From an archaeon (GTDB taxonomy: Archaea; Aenigmatarchaeota; Aenigmatarchaeia; QMZP01; JAFGSV01), in the NCBI GenBank assembly GCA_028279705.1, contig JANQNF010000058.1:16205-80204 (forward strand): DNA of 64,000 nt. The letters are read 5' to 3'. Under the pieces are notes generated by a model. The model saw nothing but the letters and a program-made list of their open reading frames with translations. It was not told the origin of the DNA and did no database searches. Shown piece by piece: positions 51,674 to 60,226 of this stretch. The stretch's first letter is position 1; each line of letters begins with the position of its first letter. The translations under genes were made by a program, and so were the position numbers.

Positions 51674-53158
51674 ATGGTCGATATTACGCTAATCAACCCC
51701 AAGATGAATGAACCGATGGAACCTTCAATTTTCATGTCGCTACTTTATCTTGCAACTTCTCTTGAGAAGAACGGCTTCAGTGTGAAAGTTGTCGATTCAC
51801 AGATAGAGAACGTCGACATTGAGAAGATAGTGAAGACGTCAGAATCAGTTGGCCTATCCGTTATGACAGCCCAGATAAGGGACGCTCTTAGGATATCGGA
51901 TGCCGTAAAATCAAAAGACCCCAACATGCCGATAATATGGGGAGGTATACATCCCACTCTTTTCCCCTCACAGACTGTAAGCGACAAGTCTGTTGATTAC
52001 GTTATTGTTGAAGAAGCTGAAAACGGCATAGTTGACATAGTTAAATACATCAAAGGTGAAAAGAAGCTGAAGGATGTATCAGGTCTGGCTTACAAGTATA
52101 AGGGCAAGTTCAGGATAAATAGATCAAAACCCGTTATGGTCCTAGACAATCTTTCACCTCCGAGTTGGCACCTCTTCAAGATGGAAAAATATGTAACCAA
52201 CTATTTAATGGGTGGCAAAAATTACGGACCTCACCTTCAGATACATTCGGGGAGAGGTTGCCCTTACAATTGCACATTCTGCATAAACACGTATTTGAGT
52301 GTCAGAAAATGGAGACCACTGTCTGCAAGGAAGATTGTCAATGAGGTAAAGATTCTGAAGAAAAAATTCGGTATAAAGTTCGTGACATTCGTTGATGAGA
52401 ATTTCTTTCTGGACAAGAAGAGACTGGAGGAGTTTTGCAAACTTATGATAAAGGAGAATGTTGGCATAGAGTGGAGGGGCAACAGCAGAGCCAACTATTT
52501 CAATGAGAATCATCTAAATAGAAACCTCCTAGAGCTTGTCAGAAAATCCGGCTGCAGGGTTATATCCATGGGATTTGAGTCGGGCTCTGGCAGGGTACTC
52601 AAGGATGTGATAAAGAAAGAAATAACAGTTGAACAGATAATAAATTCCGTCAAGGCTTGCAAAGAATTTGGAATAATACCTATAGGCTCATTCATGGCAG
52701 CCATACCCGGTGAAAGAAAGGGTGAATGGGAAGAAACACTTTCACTCATAAGGAAACTGAAAAAGACCAATCCCCAAACAATCATAATAGGACCACAGAT
52801 ATTCAGACCTTATCCTGGTGCCCCCCTTTACGACAGCATAAAGCATATGATCCGTGAACCCAATAGTCTGAGAGCTTGGGCGAAAATGGATACTACTGTT
52901 GGCGGTTATATGGATGATGCAAGCATCCCCTGGATAGAAGATCCCAAAAAACTAGTTAACGCCCTATACTACATGACTCTTACAGAATCTACCACTAGTG
53001 GAATAGCAATGTTACTAAAGCTTCCTTTCAAACTACTTGCCGAAATGCGAGTGAGTAACAGGTTCTATTCATTTCCAATCGAAAAGCAGATGTACACCGA
53101 AGGCAAGAATCTTTTCTATCATATAAAGAATATAATGAGAAGAAATAATGGTGACTGA
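51674..53158 (+). CDS. Cobalamin-binding-domain radical SAM enzyme (paralogue 4)
   Basis: 494 residues. The N-terminal B12-binding-like domain (SIFMSLLYLATSLEKNGFSV, PIIWGGIHPTLFPSQTV, VIVEEAENGIVDIV) lacks DxHxxG. GRGCPYNCTFC has cluster cysteines 196, 200 and 203, with WGGIHP in the preceding domain matching the GGxHP loop of such enzymes. FVDENFFLDKKRLEEFC and MGFESGSGRVLKDVIKKEI follow. The C-terminus lacks the FYFRP tail of paralogues 1 and 3. It precedes a methyltransferase and GT4 genes on the same strand. GAAGGGTGTGAC precedes the ATG. Confidence 0.85.
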   Translation: MVDITLINPKMNEPMEPSIFMSLLYLATSLEKNGFSVKVVDSQIENVDIEKIVKTSESVGLSVMTAQIRDALRISDAVKSKDPNMPIIWGGIHPTLFPSQTVSDKSVDYVIVEEAENGIVDIVKYIKGEKKLKDVSGLAYKYKGKFRINRSKPVMVLDNLSPPSWHLFKMEKYVTNYLMGGKNYGPHLQIHSGRGCPYNCTFCINTYLSVRKWRPLSARKIVNEVKILKKKFGIKFVTFVDENFFLDKKRLEEFCKLMIKENVGIEWRGNSRANYFNENHLNRNLLELVRKSGCRVISMGFESGSGRVLKDVIKKEITVEQIINSVKACKEFGIIPIGSFMAAIPGERKGEWEETLSLIRKLKKTNPQTIIIGPQIFRPYPGAPLYDSIKHMIREPNSLRAWAKMDTTVGGYMDDASIPWIEDPKKLVNALYYMTLTESTTSGIAMLLKLPFKLLAEMRVSNRFYSFPIEKQMYTEGKNLFYHIKNIMRRNNGD

Positions 53159-53170
53159 TTGGGTGTTTGA

Positions 53171-54223
53171 ATGAAAAAATCACTTTTGAGAATACTTTCT
53201 TGTCCATGCGGGGGGGAACTCTCACTTGACGTTCTTGATAAAAATGGAATAGAAATAAATGATGGCATCATGAATTGTGTTTCATGTAAACAGAGTTATC
53301 CGATAATAAATGGAATACCGAGAATGCTTCCGGCATCCATGATCAACAATTCTGTTCTGAGACAGTTTACCGAAAAGTACAAGGAATCGTTGCCTAATCA
53401 CGCTGAGATAAATGATAAAAAAGCGGAGAAAATAAAAGTTGAAACATCGAAGTCATTTGGTTTCCAGTGGAACGTTTTCTCTGAGATGCACAAAGAGTAT
53501 GAGAAGAACTTTCTGAACTATATCGAACCACTGAGACCCTCATTTTTCAAAAACAAGATAGTCTTGGATGCTGGTTGTGGCTTTGGAAGGCATACATACT
53601 ACGCTGCCAGATATGGTGCAGAAGTTATCGGTTTTGATTTGAGTGATGCTGTCGATGCTGCCTATCAGAACTGCAGGAAATTTCCGAATGTGCATATAGT
53701 GCAGGGAGACATATACAACCTCCCATTTAGGAAGAAATTCGATTTCATAATGTCCATAGGTGTCCTTCACCATCTCCCTTATCCGAAAAAAGGATATGCG
53801 GAACTTGTTAAACTTGCAAAGTCAGGTACGCTCATATTAGCGTGGCTTTATGGAAGTGAGGGGAGAACATTTAAGACAGTTTTCCTTGAGGGAACCATAA
53901 GAAAGATTACGGTGGGAATGCCCCAGAGGATGCTATACTATTTCTGCTATATCCCTGCAATACTCTATCATACATTGAACAAACTTTACAGATTACTTGG
54001 ATGGTTTGGTGCAAGTGGTCTTGCCGAGAGGATACCATTTAAGAATTATGCCAAATTCCCTTTCAGGGTCAAACTTGCGGATGCGTATGATTTTCTAGGT
54101 ACACCGATAAACAATTATTATTCACGCGAGGAATGTGAACAGTGGATAAAGGATGAAAATCTCAGGAAAAGCTCTGTCACGTCGCTAGGTGGCAGGAGCT
54201 GGAGACTTTTTGGCACTAAATAG
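53171..54223 (+). CDS. SAM-dependent methyltransferase with an N-terminal Trm112-like zinc-binding domain
   Basis: 350 residues. Residues 1-60 carry ILSCPCGGELSLDVLD and MNCVSCKQSYPIINGIPRML, the Trm112/UPF0434 zinc-ribbon pattern. Residues 120-230 are the methyltransferase: VLDAGCGFGRHTYYAARYGAE (motif I), VIGFDLSDAVDAAYQNC, IVQGDIYNLPF and MSIGVLHHLPYPKKG. The C-terminal 100 residues contain possible membrane-contacting aromatics (RMLYYFCYIPAILYHTLNKLY). It is a sugar or lipid methyltransferase candidate. The ATG is preceded by GGGTG; 5 nt separate it from the next GT4 gene. Confidence 0.85.
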   Translation: MKKSLLRILSCPCGGELSLDVLDKNGIEINDGIMNCVSCKQSYPIINGIPRMLPASMINNSVLRQFTEKYKESLPNHAEINDKKAEKIKVETSKSFGFQWNVFSEMHKEYEKNFLNYIEPLRPSFFKNKIVLDAGCGFGRHTYYAARYGAEVIGFDLSDAVDAAYQNCRKFPNVHIVQGDIYNLPFRKKFDFIMSIGVLHHLPYPKKGYAELVKLAKSGTLILAWLYGSEGRTFKTVFLEGTIRKITVGMPQRMLYYFCYIPAILYHTLNKLYRLLGWFGASGLAERIPFKNYAKFPFRVKLADAYDFLGTPINNYYSREECEQWIKDENLRKSSVTSLGGRSWRLFGTK

Positions 54224-54228
54224 GTGGT

Positions 54229-55368
54229 ATGAAAATGGAAGTTTGTCTCAGAAGAGGAGGGCACCCTGCATACGATGAGATAATAGACTACCCTCCAAAA
54301 GGTGTAAGATTCAGTGAAACGAAGATTGCCAAGGGAATCGAGGGAAAGATTACAGCCCCCAAGAAACATAGAATCAAAAGAAGAATATTCGACATTTACA
54401 GGGACTATGTAACGAACGTCAATGCAGTTCCCATGTCATGTAAAGAAGATGTCATATATTCATGCGGAATGATGGTTAGGAGCCGAACTCCTTGGGTATG
54501 CGATTTTGAACATACCATCAATATACTTGGCGGCTTACGATACAGAAACAGTAAATCAAGGATAAACGCTACTATGAAACACATAGAAAAGTCTAGATGC
54601 ACTTTGCTTCCATGGAGCAGGGCTGCGCTGAAAAACGCCGAGCACGTTTTCGGAGAAGGTTTCAGTAAGATCAGTGACAAGTTCAGGGTAATCTACCCTG
54701 CCATGCATATTGACAAAAGCGTATCGCCAAGAAAGAATGATACTGGGAAAGTCAGATTTCTTTTCATAAGCAGGCACTTCTGGATGAAGTCTGGCAGAGA
54801 GACCTTAATGGCATTTGACAGGATATCTAAAAAATGCGATGCTGAAATGACTTTTCTGTCCAATACTGAAGATGCAGTGAAAAATAAATTCAGCTCAAAC
54901 AGTGACATAAAATTCATAAGAACTCCCATATCCAGGGAAGATGTCTTCGATCTATACAGAAAGTCTGACATATTCGTGCTTCCTACACTATCTGACACAT
55001 ATGGTTTTGTTTACCCAGAAACAATGTCTTTTGGCCTCCCAGTCATAGCGACGAACGTATTCGCAGTGCCGGAAATTGTGGAGAATGGTAAGAATGGAAT
55101 AATCGTTGAACCTGAATTGCAGATGTATGACAAGAATTATGACTATAAGTTCAGGACAGTTGGAGACCTTGTCCAGAAAGCGACAAAGGCTGTCCAGAGA
55201 AAACTTGTAGACAGGCTGGAATCTGCGATGCTTGAACTCGCTGAAGATGATAAAATACGCAGAAAATACGGCAGACATAGCCGCCATTTAGTGGAAAAAG
55301 GAAAATTCTCGATTGAACATAGAAATCGTGAACTGAAGGCTGTGGTCGAGGAACTGTCGTACAAATAG
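54229..55368 (+). CDS. GT4-like glycosyltransferase
   Basis: 379 residues. The N-terminal half is poorly conserved and starts MKMEVCLRRGGHPAYDEI. The donor domain is clear: KVRFLFISRHFWMKSGRETLM, VFDLYRKSDIFVLPTLSDT, and YGFVYPETMSFGLPVIATNVFAVPEIV, where the first Glu of the usual ExxxxxxxE motif is Asp. AGGTGG sits just before the ATG at 54229. An in-frame ATG two codons on is an alternative. Sugar specificity is unknown. Confidence 0.84.
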   Translation: MKMEVCLRRGGHPAYDEIIDYPPKGVRFSETKIAKGIEGKITAPKKHRIKRRIFDIYRDYVTNVNAVPMSCKEDVIYSCGMMVRSRTPWVCDFEHTINILGGLRYRNSKSRINATMKHIEKSRCTLLPWSRAALKNAEHVFGEGFSKISDKFRVIYPAMHIDKSVSPRKNDTGKVRFLFISRHFWMKSGRETLMAFDRISKKCDAEMTFLSNTEDAVKNKFSSNSDIKFIRTPISREDVFDLYRKSDIFVLPTLSDTYGFVYPETMSFGLPVIATNVFAVPEIVENGKNGIIVEPELQMYDKNYDYKFRTVGDLVQKATKAVQRKLVDRLESAMLELAEDDKIRRKYGRHSRHLVEKGKFSIEHRNRELKAVVEELSYK

Positions 55369-55397
55369 ATTATAAAGATGTATGTTTTCTTAATATT

Positions 55398-56627
55398 ATG
55401 AAAGATTTGGTTGTAGTCTCATATGCATTTGCGCCGATGATACATGCCGCTTCGCAGAGAGCTTTTAAGTTCGTGCGCTATCTTCCAAAGAGCGGTTACA
55501 GGCCGATTGTGGTTACTGTGAAGAAGGCACCGTTCTCTCTTGGGAGGATTGACGATTCGATGATCGCCAAGCTTCCCCCATCAGTAATGGTAGAGCGGAC
55601 AAGGGTTCCCGAGTCCCTTGCTTTTAGGGCAATGCCAAACAAGTGGCTTTTCCTTCCCGATTATTCCATCGGATGGCACTTACCGGCTGTCCGACGCGGA
55701 AATGAGATGATAGAAAAGTATGATGTAGGCGGAATATTTGCAGTTGCACCTCCTTATACATCGATACTTGCGGGCGCGACTCTCAAGAAGAAGCACAAAG
55801 ATCTCCCTTATATCGCGGACCTTTCTGACCCGTGGGTTGAAAACCCTCATGTCAAGTATCCCACGAGACTTCACAGATCCATTGACCAAAGACTGGAAAA
55901 GTACGTCGTTAGAAACGCCGACAGGGTACTTGTCGTTTCTGAACAAATACAGAAAATGATGCAGAAGAAGTACGGTGACAGGGAAAAGTTCGTGGTTTCA
56001 CCACTGTCCTTTGACCCTGAAAACTATGTCAATGCAAAGCGAAAGCCAGGACCGATGCGTATAAGTTACATAGGCTCCCTTTACGGCGATCTTTTCACCC
56101 CCAAGCATTTTCTTTCGGCACTAACAGAGCTTATCGACAGCGGTGAACTCAAACGAGATGACATTGAAGTGACGTTCGTGGGCAAGTATTTCAGGGAACC
56201 CAAAAGGCTACTTGAAGAATTTTCAGAAAAGCATGGCGTAGTGAAGACAACCGGTACCCTCCCGTCAGAAGAACTCATGGAAATCATGTGCTCATCTGAC
56301 GTACTGCTTCTGATCATAAATGACATCCCTGGATCCAAGGGCTACGTAACGACGAAGCTCATGGAGTACCTACCAACTGGAAACCGCATACTGGCTCTTG
56401 TTCCAGGTGACGGTGACGCATCGAAAATAATACGAAAGACAGGGACAGGAACAATAGCGCATCCGAGAAACAAGGAATCGATAAAGAAAGCCATACTTTC
56501 CCTTCACGAGGACTTCCAGCAGGGAAAACTCAGAAGGCGTGACATTTCCAGCCGCGTTAAAGAGTACAGCGCGGCCAACCAGGCAGGTGTGCTCGCGAAA
56601 TTATTCACAGAGCTGGGGAAGAATTAG
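55398..56627 (+). CDS. GT4-like glycosyltransferase
   Basis: 409 residues. VVVSYAFAPMIHAASQRAFKFVRYL is the N-terminal nucleotide-sugar fold of the WbuB/GT4 type. YIADLSDPWVENPHVKYPTRL is a typical acceptor-domain segment, and MRISYIGSLYGDLFTPKHFL opens the donor domain. KGYVTTKLMEYLPTGNRILALVP replaces the canonical ExxxxxxxE donor motif with the KLMEYL form common in this subgroup. A TATA-like GATTATAAAG about 30 nt upstream suggests a leaderless message. Confidence 0.84.
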   Translation: MKDLVVVSYAFAPMIHAASQRAFKFVRYLPKSGYRPIVVTVKKAPFSLGRIDDSMIAKLPPSVMVERTRVPESLAFRAMPNKWLFLPDYSIGWHLPAVRRGNEMIEKYDVGGIFAVAPPYTSILAGATLKKKHKDLPYIADLSDPWVENPHVKYPTRLHRSIDQRLEKYVVRNADRVLVVSEQIQKMMQKKYGDREKFVVSPLSFDPENYVNAKRKPGPMRISYIGSLYGDLFTPKHFLSALTELIDSGELKRDDIEVTFVGKYFREPKRLLEEFSEKHGVVKTTGTLPSEELMEIMCSSDVLLLIINDIPGSKGYVTTKLMEYLPTGNRILALVPGDGDASKIIRKTGTGTIAHPRNKESIKKAILSLHEDFQQGKLRRRDISSRVKEYSAANQAGVLAKLFTELGKN

Positions 56628-56664
56628 GCATAATTTTAAATATCAAGTTCAGGAAACTAATCTC

Positions 56665-57762
56665 ATGAAAATACCACTGCTCATGCCGATGATGAACGAA
56701 TCCGTGAAGAACGCCGTATGCGAATCCGTCATGAACGAGTTTTTTGTCGGCGGCGGGAGCGTCAAGAAATTCGAGGAGGCATTTTCTTCGTACATCGGGA
56801 CGTCAAGGGCAGTCGGTGTCAGTTCCGGCACGAACGCGCTTTCGCTCACAATGGAAGCGCTTGGCGTCAGGGGAAAAGAGGTCATAACCACGCCGACTTC
56901 TTTCATAGCGACTGCAAACGCCATCGTCCACGCTGGCGGCAGGCCGGTTTTCGTGGACATAGATTACGAGACCAACAACATAGACCACGGGAAAATAGAA
57001 GATGCCATAACCGAAAAGACGGCAGGGATACTTCCCGTTCATCTTTATGGAAGGCCTTGTGAAATGGATGCGATAAACAGGATAGCCAAGGAGCATGGAA
57101 TTTTCGTTGTCGAAGACGCATGCCAGGCACACGGATCAGAGTACAAGGGAAAGAGGACCGGTTCACTGTCACGCGCTGGCTGCTTTTCCTTCTATTCGAC
57201 TAAGAACATGACAGTTTGCGGTGATGGCGGTGCCGTCACGACAGATGATAATCAGCTTGCAGACCTTGTTTCCAAGATGAGAAACTGTGGAAGAAAGGAC
57301 CAAAACGTCCACGATGTCATAGGATATACGTCAAGGCTCAATACGATAAATGCAGCTGCGGGAATAGAACAGCTGAAGCTTCTGGACAAGTCGAATTCCA
57401 ACAAGTCTGAAATTGTCAAGATTTACATGGAAGGACTTGAGGGTGTTGGTGACCTGGTCCTCCCGAAGGAATCATCTGATGCCAAAATCGCATACCATCT
57501 TTTTGTCATAAAGAGCAAGTCAAGGGAAGGCCTGATGTCTCATTTGAAGGAGAACGGTATAGGGTGCGAAGCGTACTATCCCCACCCGATACACCTGCAG
57601 CCTGCTTACGTGAAGCTTTTCGGTTACAGAGAGGGCGATTATCCAAATGCCGAAATGCACGCAAAGACGAATCTCGCCATACCGATCTTTGGTGACATGA
57701 AAGCAGAAGAGGCCGAATATGTGGTAAAACACGTAAAGAACTTCTTTGGAGGTAAAGCATGA
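56665..57762 (+). CDS. DegT/DnrJ/EryC1 sugar aminotransferase (WbpE/WlbC/FdtB-like)
   Basis: 365 residues from ATG 56665. SVMNEFFVGGGSVKKFEEAF, GVSSGTNALSLTMEALGVRGK and TTPTSFIATANAIVHAGGRPVF open it. VVEDACQAHGSEYKGKRTGSL lines the PLP, and FSFYSTKNMTVCGDGGAVTT carries the Schiff-base Lys. It is first of three genes joined by ATGA overlaps with a Gfo/Idh oxidoreductase and a hexapeptide acetyltransferase. That order matches the dehydrogenase/aminotransferase/acetyltransferase set that adds a 3-acetamido group to a UDP-sugar. The frame extends 42 codons upstream into the preceding GT gene; this is not used. Confidence 0.91.
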   Translation: MKIPLLMPMMNESVKNAVCESVMNEFFVGGGSVKKFEEAFSSYIGTSRAVGVSSGTNALSLTMEALGVRGKEVITTPTSFIATANAIVHAGGRPVFVDIDYETNNIDHGKIEDAITEKTAGILPVHLYGRPCEMDAINRIAKEHGIFVVEDACQAHGSEYKGKRTGSLSRAGCFSFYSTKNMTVCGDGGAVTTDDNQLADLVSKMRNCGRKDQNVHDVIGYTSRLNTINAAAGIEQLKLLDKSNSNKSEIVKIYMEGLEGVGDLVLPKESSDAKIAYHLFVIKSKSREGLMSHLKENGIGCEAYYPHPIHLQPAYVKLFGYREGDYPNAEMHAKTNLAIPIFGDMKAEEAEYVVKHVKNFFGGKA

Positions 57763-58700
57763 AAAAGGCAAACATCGCCGTGATAGGTGCTGGTTACTGG
57801 GGAAGAAAGCACGTTGAAGAGTACACCAACATAAGCGAGGTGAATCTCGTAAACGTTTCAGACCTGTCTGAAGAGAACCTGAAATTCTGCAGGGACAACT
57901 ACGGGGTCAAGAAGACCACACTGAACTACAAGGAAATACTTTCATCTGATGATGTGGAAGCAGTGAGCATATGCACACCCAATGAAACACACTATGCTTT
58001 GTGCAAGGAAGCGTTTGCCGCGGGAAAGCATGTGCTTGTCGAAAAGCCCGTGACACTCAAGTCAAGCGAGGCCCACGAGCTTGTAAATATTGCAAAGAAG
58101 AAAAAGCTCGCATTCTGCGTTGGTCACATATTCAGGTTCAACAACGCGCTCAAAATCATAAAGGAGAAGATAAACTGCGGCTTCTTCGGAGAACCCGGAG
58201 TGATAAAACTGCAGTGGACAGAGTCTAGGGAACCAATGAAGGGCAGGGACATCATAACAGACCTTGCTCCGCACTCATTCGACATACTCAACTATCTCAT
58301 CGGCGAGTGGCCAAAAAAGATAACATGCAAGGCTGGAATGTACAGGCGAAAGGAACCGGAAGAATGGGCGTACATAATTGCGGAGTTTGGAAAGACGGTT
58401 GGCCACATGGAACTCAACTGGTCACTGCCGGGAAAGACAAGGGAAGTGACCATATGCGGCACCGTGAGGACAGCCAAGATAAACTGCACGGGCCAGAAAA
58501 TAAAGGTCTATGAAAGCGGTTATGAATACGACATTGAGGTTGACCGAAACAATACGATCAAGGACGAGCTCGAGCACTTTGTCGCGTGCATACATAGTGG
58601 TGAAAGGCCGGACAACGACAGTGTCATAGGCGCAAAGACAGTCGAGCTTATAGAGAAGTGCTTTGAATCCCTCAAAAAGAACGGAACGGTAGCGGTATGA
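57759..58700 (+). CDS. Gfo/Idh/MocA family NAD(P)-dependent sugar oxidoreductase (WbpB/WlbA-like)
   Basis: 313 residues. [20 protein letters not shown] is the Rossmann NAD site. [21 protein letters not shown] and [15 protein letters not shown] (EKP motif, catalytic-site Lys) are family hallmarks, and [17 protein letters not shown] and [18 protein letters not shown] line the sugar pocket. It would oxidise C3 of the UDP-uronic acid so the neighbouring aminotransferase can aminate it. The ATG overlaps the preceding stop. Confidence 0.9.
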   Translation: MKKANIAVIGAGYWGRKHVEEYTNISEVNLVNVSDLSEENLKFCRDNYGVKKTTLNYKEILSSDDVEAVSICTPNETHYALCKEAFAAGKHVLVEKPVTLKSSEAHELVNIAKKKKLAFCVGHIFRFNNALKIIKEKINCGFFGEPGVIKLQWTESREPMKGRDIITDLAPHSFDILNYLIGEWPKKITCKAGMYRRKEPEEWAYIIAEFGKTVGHMELNWSLPGKTREVTICGTVRTAKINCTGQKIKVYESGYEYDIEVDRNNTIKDELEHFVACIHSGERPDNDSVIGAKTVELIEKCFESLKKNGTVAV

Positions 58701-59134
58701 GCAAGTATTCAGTCATAGTGGACGTTCAGATGGGCGAAGGGACGCGCATATTCGATCACGTGAACCTTTACAAGTGCAAAATCGGAAAGAACTGCAAGAT
58801 AGACTCTTTCGTTTACATAGAGGAAGGCGTCACGATAGGTGACAACTGCAAGATAAGGCCTCAGGTTTTCATACCAACCGGTGTTACGATCGGAAACAAC
58901 GTTTTCGTTAGCACTGGCGTCAAGTTCGCAAATGACAAGTTCCCGCGTGCCGTCGGTGACTGGAAGCTTCTGAAGACCAAGGTCGAGGATGACGTTTCCA
59001 TAGGCGCCAATTCGACCATACTTCCCGGAATCACCATAGGAAAAGGCGCCATGGTTGGCGCAGGTTCTGTTGTAACAAAGGACGTTCCTGCAGGTTCTGT
59101 TGTTTATGGCAACCCGGCCAAAGCACACTCTTAA
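58697..59134 (+). CDS. Left-handed beta-helix (hexapeptide) sugar N-acetyltransferase (WbpD/WlbB-like, short)
   Basis: 145 residues built of hexapeptide repeats ([88 protein letters not shown]). It would acetylate the amino group introduced by the upstream aminotransferase. It is shorter than WbpD, closer to FdtC/QdtC-type enzymes. The ATG overlaps the preceding stop; its end abuts the convergent GT4 gene. Confidence 0.9.
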   Translation: MSKYSVIVDVQMGEGTRIFDHVNLYKCKIGKNCKIDSFVYIEEGVTIGDNCKIRPQVFIPTGVTIGNNVFVSTGVKFANDKFPRAVGDWKLLKTKVEDDVSIGANSTILPGITIGKGAMVGAGSVVTKDVPAGSVVYGNPAKAHS

Positions 59135-60226
59135 CTACAATTTGGCCTTGAGTATGCTGACAAGTTTTGCTACGTTTCTTTCTATGTCATGGTCCTTTAG
59201 CATGCGCTTTCTCGCATTCTTTCCCATATCCTTGGCCTTTTTGGGATTTTTGAAGAGGTATACAATCTTTTCTGACAGCAGATCAGGATCTCCGGGCTCT
59301 ATTATTATACCACTTTTTTCATCTATGTAATCAGGTACACCACCAACCCTGGTCACTATCGACGGCAGTTCCATTGCCATGGCTTCCATAAGTGACCTTG
59401 GTGACGCATCGTAGACCGAAGGTAGCACAAAAGCATACGAACCCTTCAATAGGGACGGTATGTTCTTGACAAAACCCGTGAAATGGACATCATTGTCTGC
59501 AAGCTTTTCACATTCTTTTCTCAGCGGACCGTCACCTGCCAATACCATGTGCATGTCGGGCACCTCCTTTTTGGCTTTCCTGTAAGCTTTCATGAGCGTC
59601 AGTGGATCCTTTACGGGATGCAGCCTTCCAGTGAATATGATCACCCTTCCATTGATTTTTCCAAACAAAGCGTCTTTTTTCACTTTTCCGGGATCGAACG
59701 AATCCAGTACTATTCCCTTCTTTATCGGGAGTATGCCTTCCCTGTCGCCGACGAACTTCTTTATTTCCGTGCTTGCGATGACAAAATAATTGACGAAACT
59801 GAGCAGGAATTTTTCATATGTGCTTATGACCTTCCTTTTCAGTCCCGTTGCACTTACATACCAAGTGTTATCATAGTTTAGGACAGTCTTTGCCCCGCTC
59901 ATCTTATTCACCATGAAAAGTGGCGGGAGAGCAGGACCACATTCGGCATATACCACTTTCATGTTTTTTCTAACCGCGTGCCACCAAACCGATACCCATC
60001 CAAGTGCTGCATATAGCTTGTTGTTCCTGATTTTCACCTGAATGAAATTTTTTGGAAGCACCTCACTGAAATCTTCCTTGTCGTGGGAGAAAAGGTAAAC
60101 CTTGTCAAAATTTTTCGAAAAATGCCTGAAAAGCACGAATTCAGAAACCCTTTTCATGTCACCTTTATTCTTTTCCAGCATGTCCTTTAGTGACCCGTGG
60201 AGGCTGAGTACTATACCTGCATTCAT
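59135..60226 (-). CDS. GT4 glycosyltransferase
   Basis: 363 residues. AGIVLSLHGSLKDMLEKNKGD and NKLYAALGWVSVWWHAVRK form the N-terminal domain. RVIIFTGRLHPVKDPLTLMKAY opens the donor domain. VLPSVYDASPRSLMEAMAMELPSIV contains the donor-site Glu in SLMEAM, with Asp at the first acidic position, followed by TRVGGVPDYIDEKSG. It follows another GT4 gene with a 4-nt ATGA overlap, so the two probably extend one glycan in sequence. Confidence 0.9.
   Translation of the reverse strand: MNAGIVLSLHGSLKDMLEKNKGDMKRVSEFVLFRHFSKNFDKVYLFSHDKEDFSEVLPKNFIQVKIRNNKLYAALGWVSVWWHAVRKNMKVVYAECGPALPPLFMVNKMSGAKTVLNYDNTWYVSATGLKRKVISTYEKFLLSFVNYFVIASTEIKKFVGDREGILPIKKGIVLDSFDPGKVKKDALFGKINGRVIIFTGRLHPVKDPLTLMKAYRKAKKEVPDMHMVLAGDGPLRKECEKLADNDVHFTGFVKNIPSLLKGSYAFVLPSVYDASPRSLMEAMAMELPSIVTRVGGVPDYIDEKSGIIIEPGDPDLLSEKIVYLFKNPKKAKDMGKNARKRMLKDHDIERNVAKLVSILKAKL

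Noticed and set aside
54405..55287. Several minus-strand open frames across the GT4 gene at 54229
   Set aside because: Antisense shadows of a gene with clear GT4 donor-domain motifs; none has a plausible start signal.
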